From Tritrichomonas musculus (lineage: Eukaryota; Parabasalia; Tritrichomonadida; Tritrichomonadidae), in assembly GCA_039105265.1 (NCBI GenBank), contig JAPFFF010000077.1:1-64000 (forward strand): a DNA stretch of 64,000 bases, written 5' to 3'. The notes below the pieces were generated by a model. It searched no databases. It had not been told where the DNA came from and saw nothing but the letters and a program-made list of their open reading frames with translations. This document shows positions 40,530-54,996 of this stretch, piece after piece; positions within the stretch are counted from its first letter, which is position 1; every line of letters begins with the position of its first letter. The translations under genes and the position numbers were made by a program.

Positions 40530-43259
40530 ACTGCAGTTCTCGTTGCATCTGATGATTCAACTGCAGTTGTCGTTGCATCTGATGATTCAACTGCAGTTCT
40601 CGTTGCATCTGATGATTCAACTGCAGTTCTCGTTGAATCTGATGATTCAACTGCAGTTCTCGTTGCATCTGATGATTCAACTGCAGTTCTCGTTGCATCT
40701 GATGATTCAACTGCAGTTCTCGTTGCATCTGATGATTCAACTGTAGTTCTCGTTGAATCTGATGATTCAACTGCAGTTCTCGTTGAATCTGATGATTCAA
40801 CTGTAGTTCTCGTTGAATCTGATGGTTCAACTGCAGTTCTCGTTGAATCTGATGATTCAACTGCAGTTCTCGTTGAATCTGATGATTCAACTGCAGTTCT
40901 TGTTGCATCTGATGATTCAACTGCAGTTCTCGTTGAATCTGATGATTCAACTGTAGTTCTCGTTGCATCTGATGATTCAACTGCAGTTCTCGTTGAATCT
41001 GATGATTCAACTGTAGTTCTCGTTGCATCTGATGATTCAACTGCAGTTCTCGTTGAATCTGATGGTTCAACTGCAGTTCTCGTTGCATCTGATGATTCAA
41101 CTGCAGTTCTCGTTGAATCTGATGATTCAACTGCAGTTCTCGTTGCATCTGATGATTCAACTGCAGTTCTCGTTGCATCTGATGATTCAACTGCAGTTCT
41201 CGTTGCATCTGATGATTCAACTGCAGTTCTCGTTGAATCTGATGATTCAACTGCAGTTCTCGTTGAATCTGATGATTCAACTGCAGTTCTCGTTGCATCT
41301 GATGATTCAACTGCAGTTCTTGTTGAATCTTATTATTAAACTGCAGTTCTCGTTGAATCTTATGATTAAACTGCAGTTCTCGTTGAATCTTATGATTAAA
41401 CTGCAGTTCTTGTTGAATCTTATTATTAAACTGCAGTTCTCGTTGCATCTGATGATTCAACTGCAGTTCTCGTTGCATCTGATGATTCAACTGCAGTTCT
41501 CGTTGCATCTGATGATTCAACTGCAGTTCTCGTTGCATCTGATGATTCAACTGCAGTTCTCGTTGAATCTGATGATTCAACTGCAGTTCTTGTTGCATCT
41601 GATGATTCAACTGCAGTTCTCGTTGAATCTGATGATTCAACTGCAGTTCTCGTTGCATCTGATGATTCAACTGCAGTTCTCGTTGAATCTGATGATTCAA
41701 CTGCAGTTGTCGTTGCATCTGATGATTCAACTGCAGTTGTCGTTGCATCTGATGATTCAACTGCAGTTCTCGTTGAATCTGATGATTCAACTGTAGTTCT
41801 CGTTGCATCTGATGATTCAACTGCAGTTCTCGTTGAATCTGATGATTCAACTGTAGTTCTCGTTGAATCTGATGATTCAACTGCAGTTCTCGTTGAATCT
41901 GATGATTCAACTGTAGTTCTCGTTGAATCTGATGGTTCAACTGCAGTTCTCGTTGAATCTGATGATTCAACTGCAGTTCTCGTTGAATCTGATGATTCAA
42001 CTGCAGTTCTTGTTGCATCTGATGATTCAACTGCAGTTCTTGTTTCATCTGATGATTCAACTGCAGTTCTCGTTGAATCTTATTATTAAACTGCAGTTCT
42101 CGTTGCATCTGATGATTCAACTGCAGTTCTCGTTGCATCTGATGATTCAACTGCAGTTGTCGTTGCATCTGATGATTCAACTGCAGTTGTCGTTGCATCT
42201 GATGATTCAACTGCAGTTCTCGTTGAATCTGATGATTCAACTGCAGTTCTCGTTGAATCTGATGATTCAACTGCAGTTCTCGTTGAATCTGATGATTCAA
42301 CTGCAGTTCTCGTTGCATCTGATGATTCAACTGCAGTTCTCGTTGCATCTGATGATTCAACTGCAGTTCTCGTTGAATCTGATGATTCAACTGCAGTTCT
42401 CGTTGCATCTGATGATTCAACTGCAGTTCTCGTTGCATCTGATGATTCAACTGCAGTTCTCGTTGCATCTGATGATTCAACTGCAGTTCTCGTTGCATCT
42501 GATGATTCAACTGCAGTTCTCGTTGCATCTGATGATTCAACTGCAGTTCTTGTTTCATCTGATGATTCAACTGCAGTTCTCGTTGCATCTGATGATTCAA
42601 CTGCAGTTCTCGTTGAATCTGATGATTCAACTGAAGTTCTCGTTGAATCTGATGATTCAACTGCAGTTCTCGTTGCATCTGATGATTCAACTGCAGTTCT
42701 CGTTGAATCTGATGATTCAACTGCAGTTCTCGTTGCATCTGATGATTCAACTGCAGTTCTCGTTGCATCTGATGATTCAACTGCAGTTCTCGTTGCATCT
42801 GATTATTCAACTGCAGTTCTTGTTTCATCTTATTATTAAACTGCAGTTCTCGTTGAATCTTATTATTAAACTGCAGTTCTCGTTGAATCTGATGATTCAA
42901 CTGCAGTTCTCGTTGCATCTGATGATTCAACTGCAGTTCTCGTTGAATCTGATGATTCAACTGCAGTTGTCGTTGAATCTGATGATTCAACTGCAGTTCT
43001 CGTTGCATCTGATTATTCAACTGCAGTTCTTGTTTCATCTTATTATTAAACTGCAGTTCTCGTTGAATCTTATTATTAAACTGCAGTTCTCGTTGAATCT
43101 GATGATTCAACTGCAGTTCTCGTTGCATCTGATGATTCAACTGCAGTTCTCGTTGAATCTGATGATTCAACTGCAGTTCTCGTTGAATCTGATGATTCAA
43201 CTGCAGTTGTCGTTGCATCTGATGATTCAACTGCAGTTCTCGTTGAATCTGATGATTCA

Positions 43260-45388
43260 ACTGCAGTTCTCGTTGCATCTGATGATTCAACTGCAGTTCT
43301 CGTTGCATCTGATGATTCAACTGCAGTTCTTGTTGCATCTGATGATTCAACTGCAGTTCTCGTTGAATCTGATGATTCAACTGCAGTTCTTGTTTCATCT
43401 TATTATTAAACTGCAGTTCTCGCTGCATCTGATGATTCAACTGCAGTTCTCGTTGCATCTGATGATTCAACTGCAGTTCTTGTTTCATCTTATTATTAAA
43501 CTGCAGTTCTCGCTGCATCTGATGATTCAACTGCAGTTCTCGTTGCATCTGATGATTCAACTGCAGTTCTCGTTGCATCTGATGATTCAACTACAGTTCT
43601 CGTTGCATCTGATGATTCAACTGCAGTTCTTGTTTCATCTTATTATTAAACTGCAGTTCTCGCTGCATCTGATGATTCAACTGCAGTTCTCGTTGCATCT
43701 GATGATTCAACTGCAGTTCTCGTTGAATCTGATGATTCAACTGCAGTTCTCGTTGCATCTTATTATTAAACTGCAGTTCTCGTTGCATCTGATGATTCAA
43801 CTGCAGTTCTCGTTGCATCTGATGATTCAACTGCAGTTCTCGTTGAATCTGATGATTCAACTGCAGTTCTCGTTGCATCTGATGATTCAACTGCAGTTCT
43901 CGTTGAATCTGATGATTCAACTGCAGTTCTCGTTGCATCTGATGATTCAACTGCAGTTCTCGTTGCATCTGATGATTCAACTGCAGTTCTCGTTGAATCT
44001 GATGGTTCAACTGCAGTTGTCGTTGAATCTGATGATTCAACTGCAGTTCTCGTTGCATCTGATGATTCAACTGCAGTTCTCGTTGCATCTGATGATTCAA
44101 CTGCAGTTCTCGTTGAATCTGATGATTCAACTGCAGTTCTCGTTGAATCTGATGATTCAACTGTAGTTCTCGTTGCATCTGATGATTCAACTGCAGTTCT
44201 CGTTGCATCTGATGATTCAACTGCAGTTCTCGTTGAATCTGATGATTCAACTGCAGTTCTCGTTGAATCTGATGATTCAACTGCAGTTCTCGCTGTATCT
44301 GATGATTCAACTGCAGTTCTCGTTGCATCTGATGATTCAACTGCAGTTCTCGTTGCATCTGATGATTCAACTGCAGTTCTTGTTGCATCTTATTATTAAA
44401 CTGCAGTTCTCGTTGCATCTGATGATTCAACTGCAGTTCTCGTTGCATCTGATGATTCAACTGCAGTTCTCGTTGAATCTGATGGTTCAACTGCAGTTCT
44501 CGTTGAATCTGATGGTTCAACTGCAGTTCTCGTTGAATCTGATGATTCAACTGTAGTTCTCGTTGCATCTGATGATTCAACTGCAGTTCTCGTTGCATCT
44601 GATGATTCAACTGCAGTTCTCGTTGAATCTGATGATTCAACTGCAGTTCTCGTTGAATCTGATGATTCAACTGCAGTTCTCGTTGCATCTGATGATTCAA
44701 CTGCAGTTCTCGTTGCATCTGATGATTCAACTGCAGTTGTCGTTGCATCTGATGATTCAACTGCAGTTCTTGTTTCATCTTATTATTAAACTGCAGTTCT
44801 CGTTGCATCTGATGATTCAACTGCAGTTCTCGTTGCATCTGATGATTCAACTGCAGTTGTCGTTGCATCTGATGATTCAACTGCAGTTCTCGTTGCATCT
44901 GATGATTCAACTGCAGTTCTCGTTGCATCTGATGATTCAACTGCAGTTCTTGTTTCATCTTATTATTAAACTGCAGTTCTCGTTGAATCTGATGATTCAA
45001 CTGCAGTTCTCGTTGCATCTGATGATTCAACTGCAGTTCTCGTTGAATCTGATGATTCAACTGCAGTTGTCGTTGCATCTGATGATTCAACTGCAGTTGT
45101 CGTTGCATCTGATGATTCAACTGCAGTTCTCGTTGAATCTGATGATTCAACTGTAGTTCTCGTTGCATCTGATGATTCAACTGCAGTTCTCGTTGAATCT
45201 GATGATTCAACTGTAGTTCTCGTTGAATCTGATGATTCAACTGCAGTTCTCGTTGAATCTGATGATTCAACTGTAGTTCTCGTTGAATCTGATGGTTCAA
45301 CTGCAGTTCTCGTTGAATCTGATGATTCAACTGCAGTTCTCGTTGAATCTGATGATTCAACTGCAGTTCTTGTTGCATCTGATGATTC
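43260..45388. repeat. Duplicated block, offset 4,470 bp, first copy
   Basis: Unit order matches 47730-49858 at an offset of 149 units. One point difference was noticed (GCAT at 44069 against GAAT at 48539). A shared rare marker is the CTCGCTGTAT unit at 44279/48749, also seen at 32939. At the homologous places 12570, 24749, 55709 and 60479 the older form CTCGCTGCAT is kept, so this marker can order the duplications. Confidence 0.8.
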
Positions 45389-47338
45389 AACTGCAGTTCT
45401 CGTTGAATCTGATGATTCAACTGTAGTTCTCGTTGCATCTGATGATTCAACTGCAGTTCTCGTTGAATCTGATGATTCAACTGTAGTTCTCGTTGCATCT
45501 GATGATTCAACTGCAGTTCTCGTTGAATCTGATGGTTCAACTGCAGTTCTCGTTGCATCTGATGATTCAACTGCAGTTCTCGTTGAATCTGATGATTCAA
45601 CTGCAGTTCTCGTTGCATCTGATGATTCAACTGCAGTTGTCGTTGCATCTGATGATTCAACTGCAGTTCTCGTTGAATCTGATGATTCAACTGCAGTTCT
45701 CGTTGCATCTGATGATTCAACTGCAGTTCTTGTTGAATCTTATTATTAAACTGCAGTTCTCGTTGAATCTGATGATTAAACTGCAGTTCTCGTTGAATCT
45801 TATGATTAAACTGCAGTTCTTGTTGAATCTTATTATTAAACTGCAGTTCTCGTTGCATCTGATGATTCAACTGCAGTTCTCGTTGCATCTGATGATTCAA
45901 CTGCAGTTCTCGTTGAATCTGATGGTTCAACTGCAGTTCTCGTTGAATCTGATGGTTCAACTGCAGTTCTCGTTGAATCTGATGATTCAACTGTAGTTCT
46001 CGTTGCATCTGATGATTCAACTGCAGTTCTCGTTGCATCTGATGATTCAACTGCAGTTCTCGTTGAATCTGATGATTCAACTGCAGTTCTCGTTGAATCT
46101 GATGATTCAACTGCAGTTCTCGTTGCATCTGATGATTCAACTGCAGTTCTCGTTGCATCTGATGATTCAACTGCAGTTGTCGTTGCATCTGATGATTCAA
46201 CTGCAGTTCTTGTTTCATCTTATTATTAAACTGCAGTTCTCGTTGCATCTGATGATTCAACTGCAGTTCTCGTTGCATCTGATGATTCAACTGCAGTTGT
46301 CGTTGCATCTGATGATTCAACTGCAGTTCTCGTTGCATCTGATGATTCAACTGCAGTTCTCGTTGCATCTGATGATTCAACTGCAGTTCTTGTTTCATCT
46401 TATTATTAAACTGCAGTTCTCGTTGAATCTGATGATTCAACTGCAGTTCTCGTTGCATCTGATGATTCAACTGCAGTTCTCGTTGAATCTGATGATTCAA
46501 CTGCAGTTGTCGTTGCATCTGATGATTCAACTGCAGTTGTCGTTGCATCTGATGATTCAACTGCAGTTCTCGTTGAATCTGATGATTCAACTGTAGTTCT
46601 CGTTGCATCTGATGATTCAACTGCAGTTCTCGTTGAATCTGATGATTCAACTGTAGTTCTCGTTGAATCTGATGATTCAACTGCAGTTCTCGTTGAATCT
46701 GATGATTCAACTGTAGTTCTCGTTGAATCTGATGGTTCAACTGCAGTTCTCGTTGAATCTGATGATTCAACTGCAGTTCTCGTTGAATCTGATGATTCAA
46801 CTGCAGTTCTTGTTGCATCTGATGATTCAACTGCAGTTCTCGTTGAATCTGATGATTCAACTGTAGTTCTCGTTGCATCTGATGATTCAACTGCAGTTCT
46901 CGTTGAATCTGATGATTCAACTGTAGTTCTCGTTGCATCTGATGATTCAACTGCAGTTCTCGTTGAATCTGATGGTTCAACTGCAGTTCTCGTTGCATCT
47001 GATGATTCAACTGCAGTTCTCGTTGAATCTGATGATTCAACTGCAGTTCTCGTTGCATCTGATGATTCAACTGCAGTTCTCGTTGCATCTGATGATTCAA
47101 CTGCAGTTCTCGTTGAATCTGATGATTCAACTGCAGTTCTCGTTGCATCTGATGATTCAACTGCAGTTCTTGTTGAATCTTATTATTAAACTACAGTTCT
47201 CGTTGAATCTGATGATTAAACTGCAGTTCTCGTTGAATCTTATGATTAAACTGCAGTTCTTGTTGAATCTTATTATTAAACTGCAGTTCTCGTTGCATCT
47301 GATGATTCAACTGCAGTTCTCGTTGCATCTGATGATTC
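44549..47338. repeat. Tandem pair of the 1,440-bp repeat
   Basis: Copy one runs 44549-45988 and copy two 45989-47338. Over the shared part I saw two point differences: GTCG at 45629 where copy two has CTCG at 47069, and CTGCAG at 45749 where copy two has CTACAG at 47189. Copy two lacks three units (two GGTTC, one GAAT) after its cassette. Near identity suggests a recent duplication. Confidence 0.8.
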
Positions 47339-47729
47339 AACTGTAGTTCTCGTTGCATCTGATGATTCAACTGCAGTTCTCGTTGCATCTGATGATTCAA
47401 CTGCAGTTCTCGTTGAATCTGATGATTCAACTGCAGTTCTTGTTGCATCTGATGATTCAACTGCAGTTGTCGTTGCATCTGATGATTCAACTGCAGTTCT
47501 CGTTGCATCTGATGATTCAACTGCAGTTCTTGTTGCATCTTATTATTAAACTGCAGTTGTCGTTGCATCTGATGATTCAACTGCAGTTCTCGTTGCATCT
47601 GATGATTCAACTGCAGTTCTCGTTGAATCTGATGATTCAACTGCAGTTCTTGTTGCATCTGATGATTCAACTGCAGTTGTCGTTGCATCTGATGATTCAA
47701 CTGCAGTTCTCGTTGAATCTGATGATTCA

Positions 47730-49858
47730 ACTGCAGTTCTCGTTGCATCTGATGATTCAACTGCAGTTCTCGTTGCATCTGATGATTCAACTGCAGTTCT
47801 TGTTGCATCTGATGATTCAACTGCAGTTCTCGTTGAATCTGATGATTCAACTGCAGTTCTTGTTTCATCTTATTATTAAACTGCAGTTCTCGCTGCATCT
47901 GATGATTCAACTGCAGTTCTCGTTGCATCTGATGATTCAACTGCAGTTCTTGTTTCATCTTATTATTAAACTGCAGTTCTCGCTGCATCTGATGATTCAA
48001 CTGCAGTTCTCGTTGCATCTGATGATTCAACTGCAGTTCTCGTTGCATCTGATGATTCAACTACAGTTCTCGTTGCATCTGATGATTCAACTGCAGTTCT
48101 TGTTTCATCTTATTATTAAACTGCAGTTCTCGCTGCATCTGATGATTCAACTGCAGTTCTCGTTGCATCTGATGATTCAACTGCAGTTCTCGTTGAATCT
48201 GATGATTCAACTGCAGTTCTCGTTGCATCTTATTATTAAACTGCAGTTCTCGTTGCATCTGATGATTCAACTGCAGTTCTCGTTGCATCTGATGATTCAA
48301 CTGCAGTTCTCGTTGAATCTGATGATTCAACTGCAGTTCTCGTTGCATCTGATGATTCAACTGCAGTTCTCGTTGAATCTGATGATTCAACTGCAGTTCT
48401 CGTTGCATCTGATGATTCAACTGCAGTTCTCGTTGCATCTGATGATTCAACTGCAGTTCTCGTTGAATCTGATGGTTCAACTGCAGTTGTCGTTGAATCT
48501 GATGATTCAACTGCAGTTCTCGTTGCATCTGATGATTCAACTGCAGTTCTCGTTGAATCTGATGATTCAACTGCAGTTCTCGTTGAATCTGATGATTCAA
48601 CTGCAGTTCTCGTTGAATCTGATGATTCAACTGTAGTTCTCGTTGCATCTGATGATTCAACTGCAGTTCTCGTTGCATCTGATGATTCAACTGCAGTTCT
48701 CGTTGAATCTGATGATTCAACTGCAGTTCTCGTTGAATCTGATGATTCAACTGCAGTTCTCGCTGTATCTGATGATTCAACTGCAGTTCTCGTTGCATCT
48801 GATGATTCAACTGCAGTTCTCGTTGCATCTGATGATTCAACTGCAGTTCTTGTTGCATCTTATTATTAAACTGCAGTTCTCGTTGCATCTGATGATTCAA
48901 CTGCAGTTCTCGTTGCATCTGATGATTCAACTGCAGTTCTCGTTGAATCTGATGGTTCAACTGCAGTTCTCGTTGAATCTGATGGTTCAACTGCAGTTCT
49001 CGTTGAATCTGATGATTCAACTGTAGTTCTCGTTGCATCTGATGATTCAACTGCAGTTCTCGTTGCATCTGATGATTCAACTGCAGTTCTCGTTGAATCT
49101 GATGATTCAACTGCAGTTCTCGTTGAATCTGATGATTCAACTGCAGTTCTCGTTGCATCTGATGATTCAACTGCAGTTCTCGTTGCATCTGATGATTCAA
49201 CTGCAGTTGTCGTTGCATCTGATGATTCAACTGCAGTTCTTGTTTCATCTTATTATTAAACTGCAGTTCTCGTTGCATCTGATGATTCAACTGCAGTTCT
49301 CGTTGCATCTGATGATTCAACTGCAGTTGTCGTTGCATCTGATGATTCAACTGCAGTTCTCGTTGCATCTGATGATTCAACTGCAGTTCTCGTTGCATCT
49401 GATGATTCAACTGCAGTTCTTGTTTCATCTTATTATTAAACTGCAGTTCTCGTTGAATCTGATGATTCAACTGCAGTTCTCGTTGCATCTGATGATTCAA
49501 CTGCAGTTCTCGTTGAATCTGATGATTCAACTGCAGTTGTCGTTGCATCTGATGATTCAACTGCAGTTGTCGTTGCATCTGATGATTCAACTGCAGTTCT
49601 CGTTGAATCTGATGATTCAACTGTAGTTCTCGTTGCATCTGATGATTCAACTGCAGTTCTCGTTGAATCTGATGATTCAACTGTAGTTCTCGTTGAATCT
49701 GATGATTCAACTGCAGTTCTCGTTGAATCTGATGATTCAACTGTAGTTCTCGTTGAATCTGATGGTTCAACTGCAGTTCTCGTTGAATCTGATGATTCAA
49801 CTGCAGTTCTCGTTGAATCTGATGATTCAACTGCAGTTCTTGTTGCATCTGATGATTC
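47730..49858. repeat. Duplicated block, offset 4,470 bp, second copy
   Basis: Partner of 43260-45388. The match ends at 49858, where this copy has GCAT and the first copy GAAT, and the following units belong to a shortened 1,440-bp repeat. To its left, 47339-47730 has an unusual density of CTTGTTGCAT units (47429, 47519, 47639) and a TTATTATTA unit at 47519 not seen in the partner. Confidence 0.75.
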
Positions 49859-52618
49859 AACTGCAGTTCTCGTTGCATCTGATGATTCAACTGCAGTTCT
49901 CGTTGAATCTGATGATTCAACTGCAGTTCTCGTTGCATCTGATGATTCAACTGCAGTTGTCGTTGCATCTGATGATTCAACTGCAGTTCTCGTTGAATCT
50001 GATGATTCAACTGCAGTTCTCGTTGCATCTGATGATTCAACTGCAGTTCTTGTTGAATCTTATTATTAAACTGCAGTTCTCGTTGAATCTGATGATTAAA
50101 CTGCAGTTCTCGTTGAATCTTATGATTAAACTGCAGTTCTTGTTGAATCTTATTATTAAACTGCAGTTCTCGTTGCATCTGATGATTCAACTGCAGTTCT
50201 CGTTGCATCTGATGATTCAACTGCAGTTCTCGTTGAATCTGATGGTTCAACTGCAGTTCTCGTTGAATCTGATGGTTCAACTGCAGTTCTCGTTGAATCT
50301 GATGATTCAACTGTAGTTCTCGTTGCATCTGATGATTCAACTGCAGTTCTCGTTGCATCTGATGATTCAACTGCAGTTCTCGTTGAATCTGATGATTCAA
50401 CTGCAGTTCTCGTTGAATCTGATGATTCAACTGCAGTTCTCGTTGCATCTGATGATTCAACTGCAGTTCTCGTTGCATCTGATGATTCAACTGCAGTTGT
50501 CGTTGCATCTGATGATTCAACTGCAGTTCTTGTTTCATCTTATTATTAAACTGCAGTTCTCGTTGCATCTGATGATTCAACTGCAGTTCTCGTTGCATCT
50601 GATGATTCAACTGCAGTTGTCGTTGCATCTGATGATTCAACTGCAGTTCTCGTTGCATCTGATGATTCAACTGCAGTTCTCGTTGCATCTGATGATTCAA
50701 CTGCAGTTCTTGTTTCATCTTATTATTAAACTGCAGTTCTCGTTGAATCTGATGATTCAACTGCAGTTCTCGTTGCATCTGATGATTCAACTGCAGTTCT
50801 CGTTGCATCTGATGATTCAACTGCAGTTCTCGTTGAATCTGATGATTCAACTGCAGTTCTCGTTGCATCTGATGATTCAACTGCAGTTGTCGTTGCATCT
50901 GATGATTCAACTGCAGTTCTCGTTGAATCTGATGATTCAACTGCAGTTCTCGTTGCATCTGATGATTCAACTGCAGTTCTTGTTGAATCTTATTATTAAA
51001 CTGCAGTTCTCGTTGAATCTGATGATTAAACTGCAGTTCTCGTTGAATCTTATGATTAAACTGCAGTTCTTGTTGAATCTTATTATTAAACTGCAGTTCT
51101 CGTTGCATCTGATGATTCAACTGCAGTTCTCGTTGCATCTGATGATTCAACTGCAGTTCTCGTTGAATCTGATGGTTCAACTGCAGTTCTCGTTGAATCT
51201 GATGGTTCAACTGCAGTTCTCGTTGAATCTGATGATTCAACTGTAGTTCTCGTTGCATCTGATGATTCAACTGCAGTTCTCGTTGCATCTGATGATTCAA
51301 CTGCAGTTCTCGTTGAATCTGATGATTCAACTGCAGTTCTCGTTGAATCTGATGATTCAACTGCAGTTCTCGTTGCATCTGATGATTCAACTGCAGTTCT
51401 CGTTGCATCTGATGATTCAACTGCAGTTGTCGTTGCATCTGATGATTCAACTGCAGTTCTTGTTTCATCTTATTATTAAACTGCAGTTCTCGTTGCATCT
51501 GATGATTCAACTGCAGTTCTCGTTGCATCTGATGATTCAACTGCAGTTGTCGTTGCATCTGATGATTCAACTGCAGTTCTCGTTGCATCTGATGATTCAA
51601 CTGCAGTTCTCGTTGCATCTGATGATTCAACTGCAGTTCTTGTTTCATCTTATTATTAAACTGCAGTTCTCGTTGAATCTGATGATTCAACTGCAGTTCT
51701 CGTTGCATCTGATGATTCAACTGCAGTTCTCGTTGAATCTGATGATTCAACTGCAGTTGTCGTTGCATCTGATGATTCAACTGCAGTTGTCGTTGCATCT
51801 GATGATTCAACTGCAGTTCTCGTTGAATCTGATGATTCAACTGTAGTTCTCGTTGCATCTGATGATTCAACTGCAGTTCTCGTTGAATCTGATGATTCAA
51901 CTGTAGTTCTCGTTGAATCTGATGATTCAACTGCAGTTCTCGTTGAATCTGATGATTCAACTGTAGTTCTCGTTGAATCTGATGGTTCAACTGCAGTTCT
52001 CGTTGAATCTGATGATTCAACTGCAGTTCTCGTTGAATCTGATGATTCAACTGCAGTTCTTGTTGCATCTGATGATTCAACTGCAGTTCTCGTTGAATCT
52101 GATGATTCAACTGTAGTTCTCGTTGCATCTGATGATTCAACTGCAGTTCTCGTTGAATCTGATGATTCAACTGTAGTTCTCGTTGCATCTGATGATTCAA
52201 CTGCAGTTCTCGTTGAATCTGATGGTTCAACTGCAGTTCTCGTTGCATCTGATGATTCAACTGCAGTTCTCGTTGAATCTGATGATTCAACTGCAGTTCT
52301 CGTTGCATCTGATGATTCAACTGCAGTTCTCGTTGCATCTGATGATTCAACTGCAGTTCTCGTTGAATCTGATGATTCAACTGCAGTTCTCGTTGCATCT
52401 GATGATTCAACTGCAGTTCTTGTTGAATCTTATTATTAAACTACAGTTCTCGTTGAATCTGATGATTAAACTGCAGTTCTCGTTGAATCTTATGATTAAA
52501 CTGCAGTTCTTGTTGAATCTTATTATTAAACTGCAGTTCTCGTTGCATCTGATGATTCAACTGCAGTTCTCGTTGCATCTGATGATTCAACTGTAGTTCT
52601 CGTTGCATCTGATGATTC

Positions 52619-54996
52619 AACTGCAGTTCTCGTTGCATCTGATGATTCAACTGCAGTTCTCGTTGAATCTGATGATTCAACTGCAGTTCTTGTTGCATCT
52701 GATGATTCAACTGCAGTTCTCGTTGAATCTGATGATTCAACTGCAGTTCTCGTTGCATCTGATGATTCAACTGCAGTTCTCGTTGAATCTGATGATTCAA
52801 CTGCAGTTGTCGTTGCATCTGATGATTCAACTGCAGTTGTCGTTGCATCTGATGATTCAACTGCAGTTCTCGTTGAATCTGATGATTCAACTGTAGTTCT
52901 CGTTGCATCTGATGATTCAACTGCAGTTCTCGTTGAATCTGATGATTCAACTGTAGTTCTCGTTGAATCTGATGATTCAACTGCAGTTCTCGTTGAATCT
53001 GATGATTCAACTGTAGTTCTCGTTGAATCTGATGGTTCAACTGCAGTTCTCGTTGAATCTGATGATTCAACTGCAGTTCTCGTTGAATCTGATGATTCAA
53101 CTGCAGTTCTTGTTGCATCTGATGATTCAACTGCAGTTCTTGTTTCATCTGATGATTCAACTGCAGTTCTCGTTGAATCTTATTATTAAACTGCAGTTCT
53201 CGTTGCATCTGATGATTCAACTGCAGTTCTCGTTGCATCTGATGATTCAACTGCAGTTGTCGTTGCATCTGATGATTCAACTGCAGTTGTCGTTGCATCT
53301 GATGATTCAACTGCAGTTCTCGTTGAATCTGATGATTCAACTGTAGTTCTCGTTGCATCTGATGATTCAACTGCAGTTCTCGTTGAATCTGATGATTCAA
53401 CTGTAGTTCTCGTTGAATCTGATGATTCAACTGCAGTTCTCGTTGAATCTGATGATTCAACTGTAGTTCTCGTTGAATCTGATGGTTCAACTGCAGTTCT
53501 CGTTGAATCTGATGATTCAACTGCAGTTCTCGTTGAATCTGATGATTCAACTGCAGTTCTTGTTGCATCTGATGATTCAACTGCAGTTCTCGTTGAATCT
53601 GATGATTCAACTGTAGTTCTCGTTGCATCTGATGATTCAACTGCAGTTCTCGTTGAATCTGATGATTCAACTGTAGTTCTCGTTGCATCTGATGATTCAA
53701 CTGCAGTTCTCGTTGAATCTGATGGTTCAACTGCAGTTCTCGTTGAATCTGATGATTCAACTGCAGTTCTCGTTGCATCTGATGATTCAACTGCAGTTCT
53801 CGTTGCATCTGATGATTCAACTGCAGTTGTCGTTGCATCTGATGATTCAACTGCAGTTCTCGTTGAATCTGATGATTCAACTGCAGTTCTCGTTGCATCT
53901 GATGATTCAACTGCAGTTCTCGTTGCATCTGATGATTCAACTGCAGTTGTCGTTGCATCTGATGATTCAACTGCAGTTCTCGTTGAATCTGATGGTTCAA
54001 CTGCAGTTCTCGTTGAATCTGATGATTCAACTGCAGTTCTTATTTCATCTGATGATTCAACTGCAGTTCTCGTTGCATCTGATGATTCAACTGCAGTTCT
54101 CGTTGAATCTGATGATTCAACTGCAGTTCTCGTTGCATCTGATGATTCAACTGCAGTTCTCGTTGCATCTGATGATTCAACTGCAGTTCTCGTTGAATCT
54201 GATGATTCAACTGCAGTTCTTGTTTCATCTTATTATTAAACTTCAGTTCTCGTTGAATCTGATGATTCAACTGCAGTTCTCGTTGCATCTGATGATTCAA
54301 CTGCAGTTCTCGTTGCATCTGATGATTCAACTGCAGTTCTCGTTGCATCTGATGATTCAACTGCAGTTCTCGTTGCATCTGATGATTCAACTGTAGTTCT
54401 CGTTGCATCTGATGATTCAACTGCAGTTCTCGTTGAATCTGATGATTCAACTGTAGTTCTCGTTGCATCTGATGATTCAACTGCAGTTCTCGTTGAATCT
54501 GATGGTTCAACTGCAGTTCTCGTTGCATCTGATGATTCAACTGCAGTTCTCGTTGAATCTGATGATTCAACTGCAGTTCTCGTTGCATCTGATGATTCAA
54601 CTGCAGTTCTCGTTGAATCTGATGATTCAACTGCAGTTCTCGTTGAATCTGATGATTCAACTGCAGTTCTCGTTGAATCTGATGATTCAACTGCAGTTCT
54701 CGCTGCATCTGATGATTCAACTGCAGTTCTCGTTGCATCTGATGATTCAACTGCAGTTCTCGCTGCATCTGATGATTCAACTGCAGTTCTCGTTGCATCT
54801 GATGATTCAACTGCAGTTCTCGTTGCATCTGATGATTCAACTGCAGTTCTTGTTGCATCTGATGGTTCAACTGCAGTTGTCGTTGAATCTGATGATTCAA
54901 CTGCAGTTCTCGCTGCATCTGATGATTCAACTGCAGTTCTCGTTGCATCTGATGATTCAACTGCAGTTCTCGTTGCATCTGATGATTCAACTACAG
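52619..54996. repeat. ~2.4-kb duplicated block, second copy
   Basis: Partner of 37259-39636. To its right the array continues with the CTACAG-marker series typical of 2191 and 14460, not with the subfamily that follows the first copy, so the unit at 54989 marks an exchange point. The last part of this block (54839-55000) recurs 8,820 bp further on, at 63659-63820. Confidence 0.88.
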
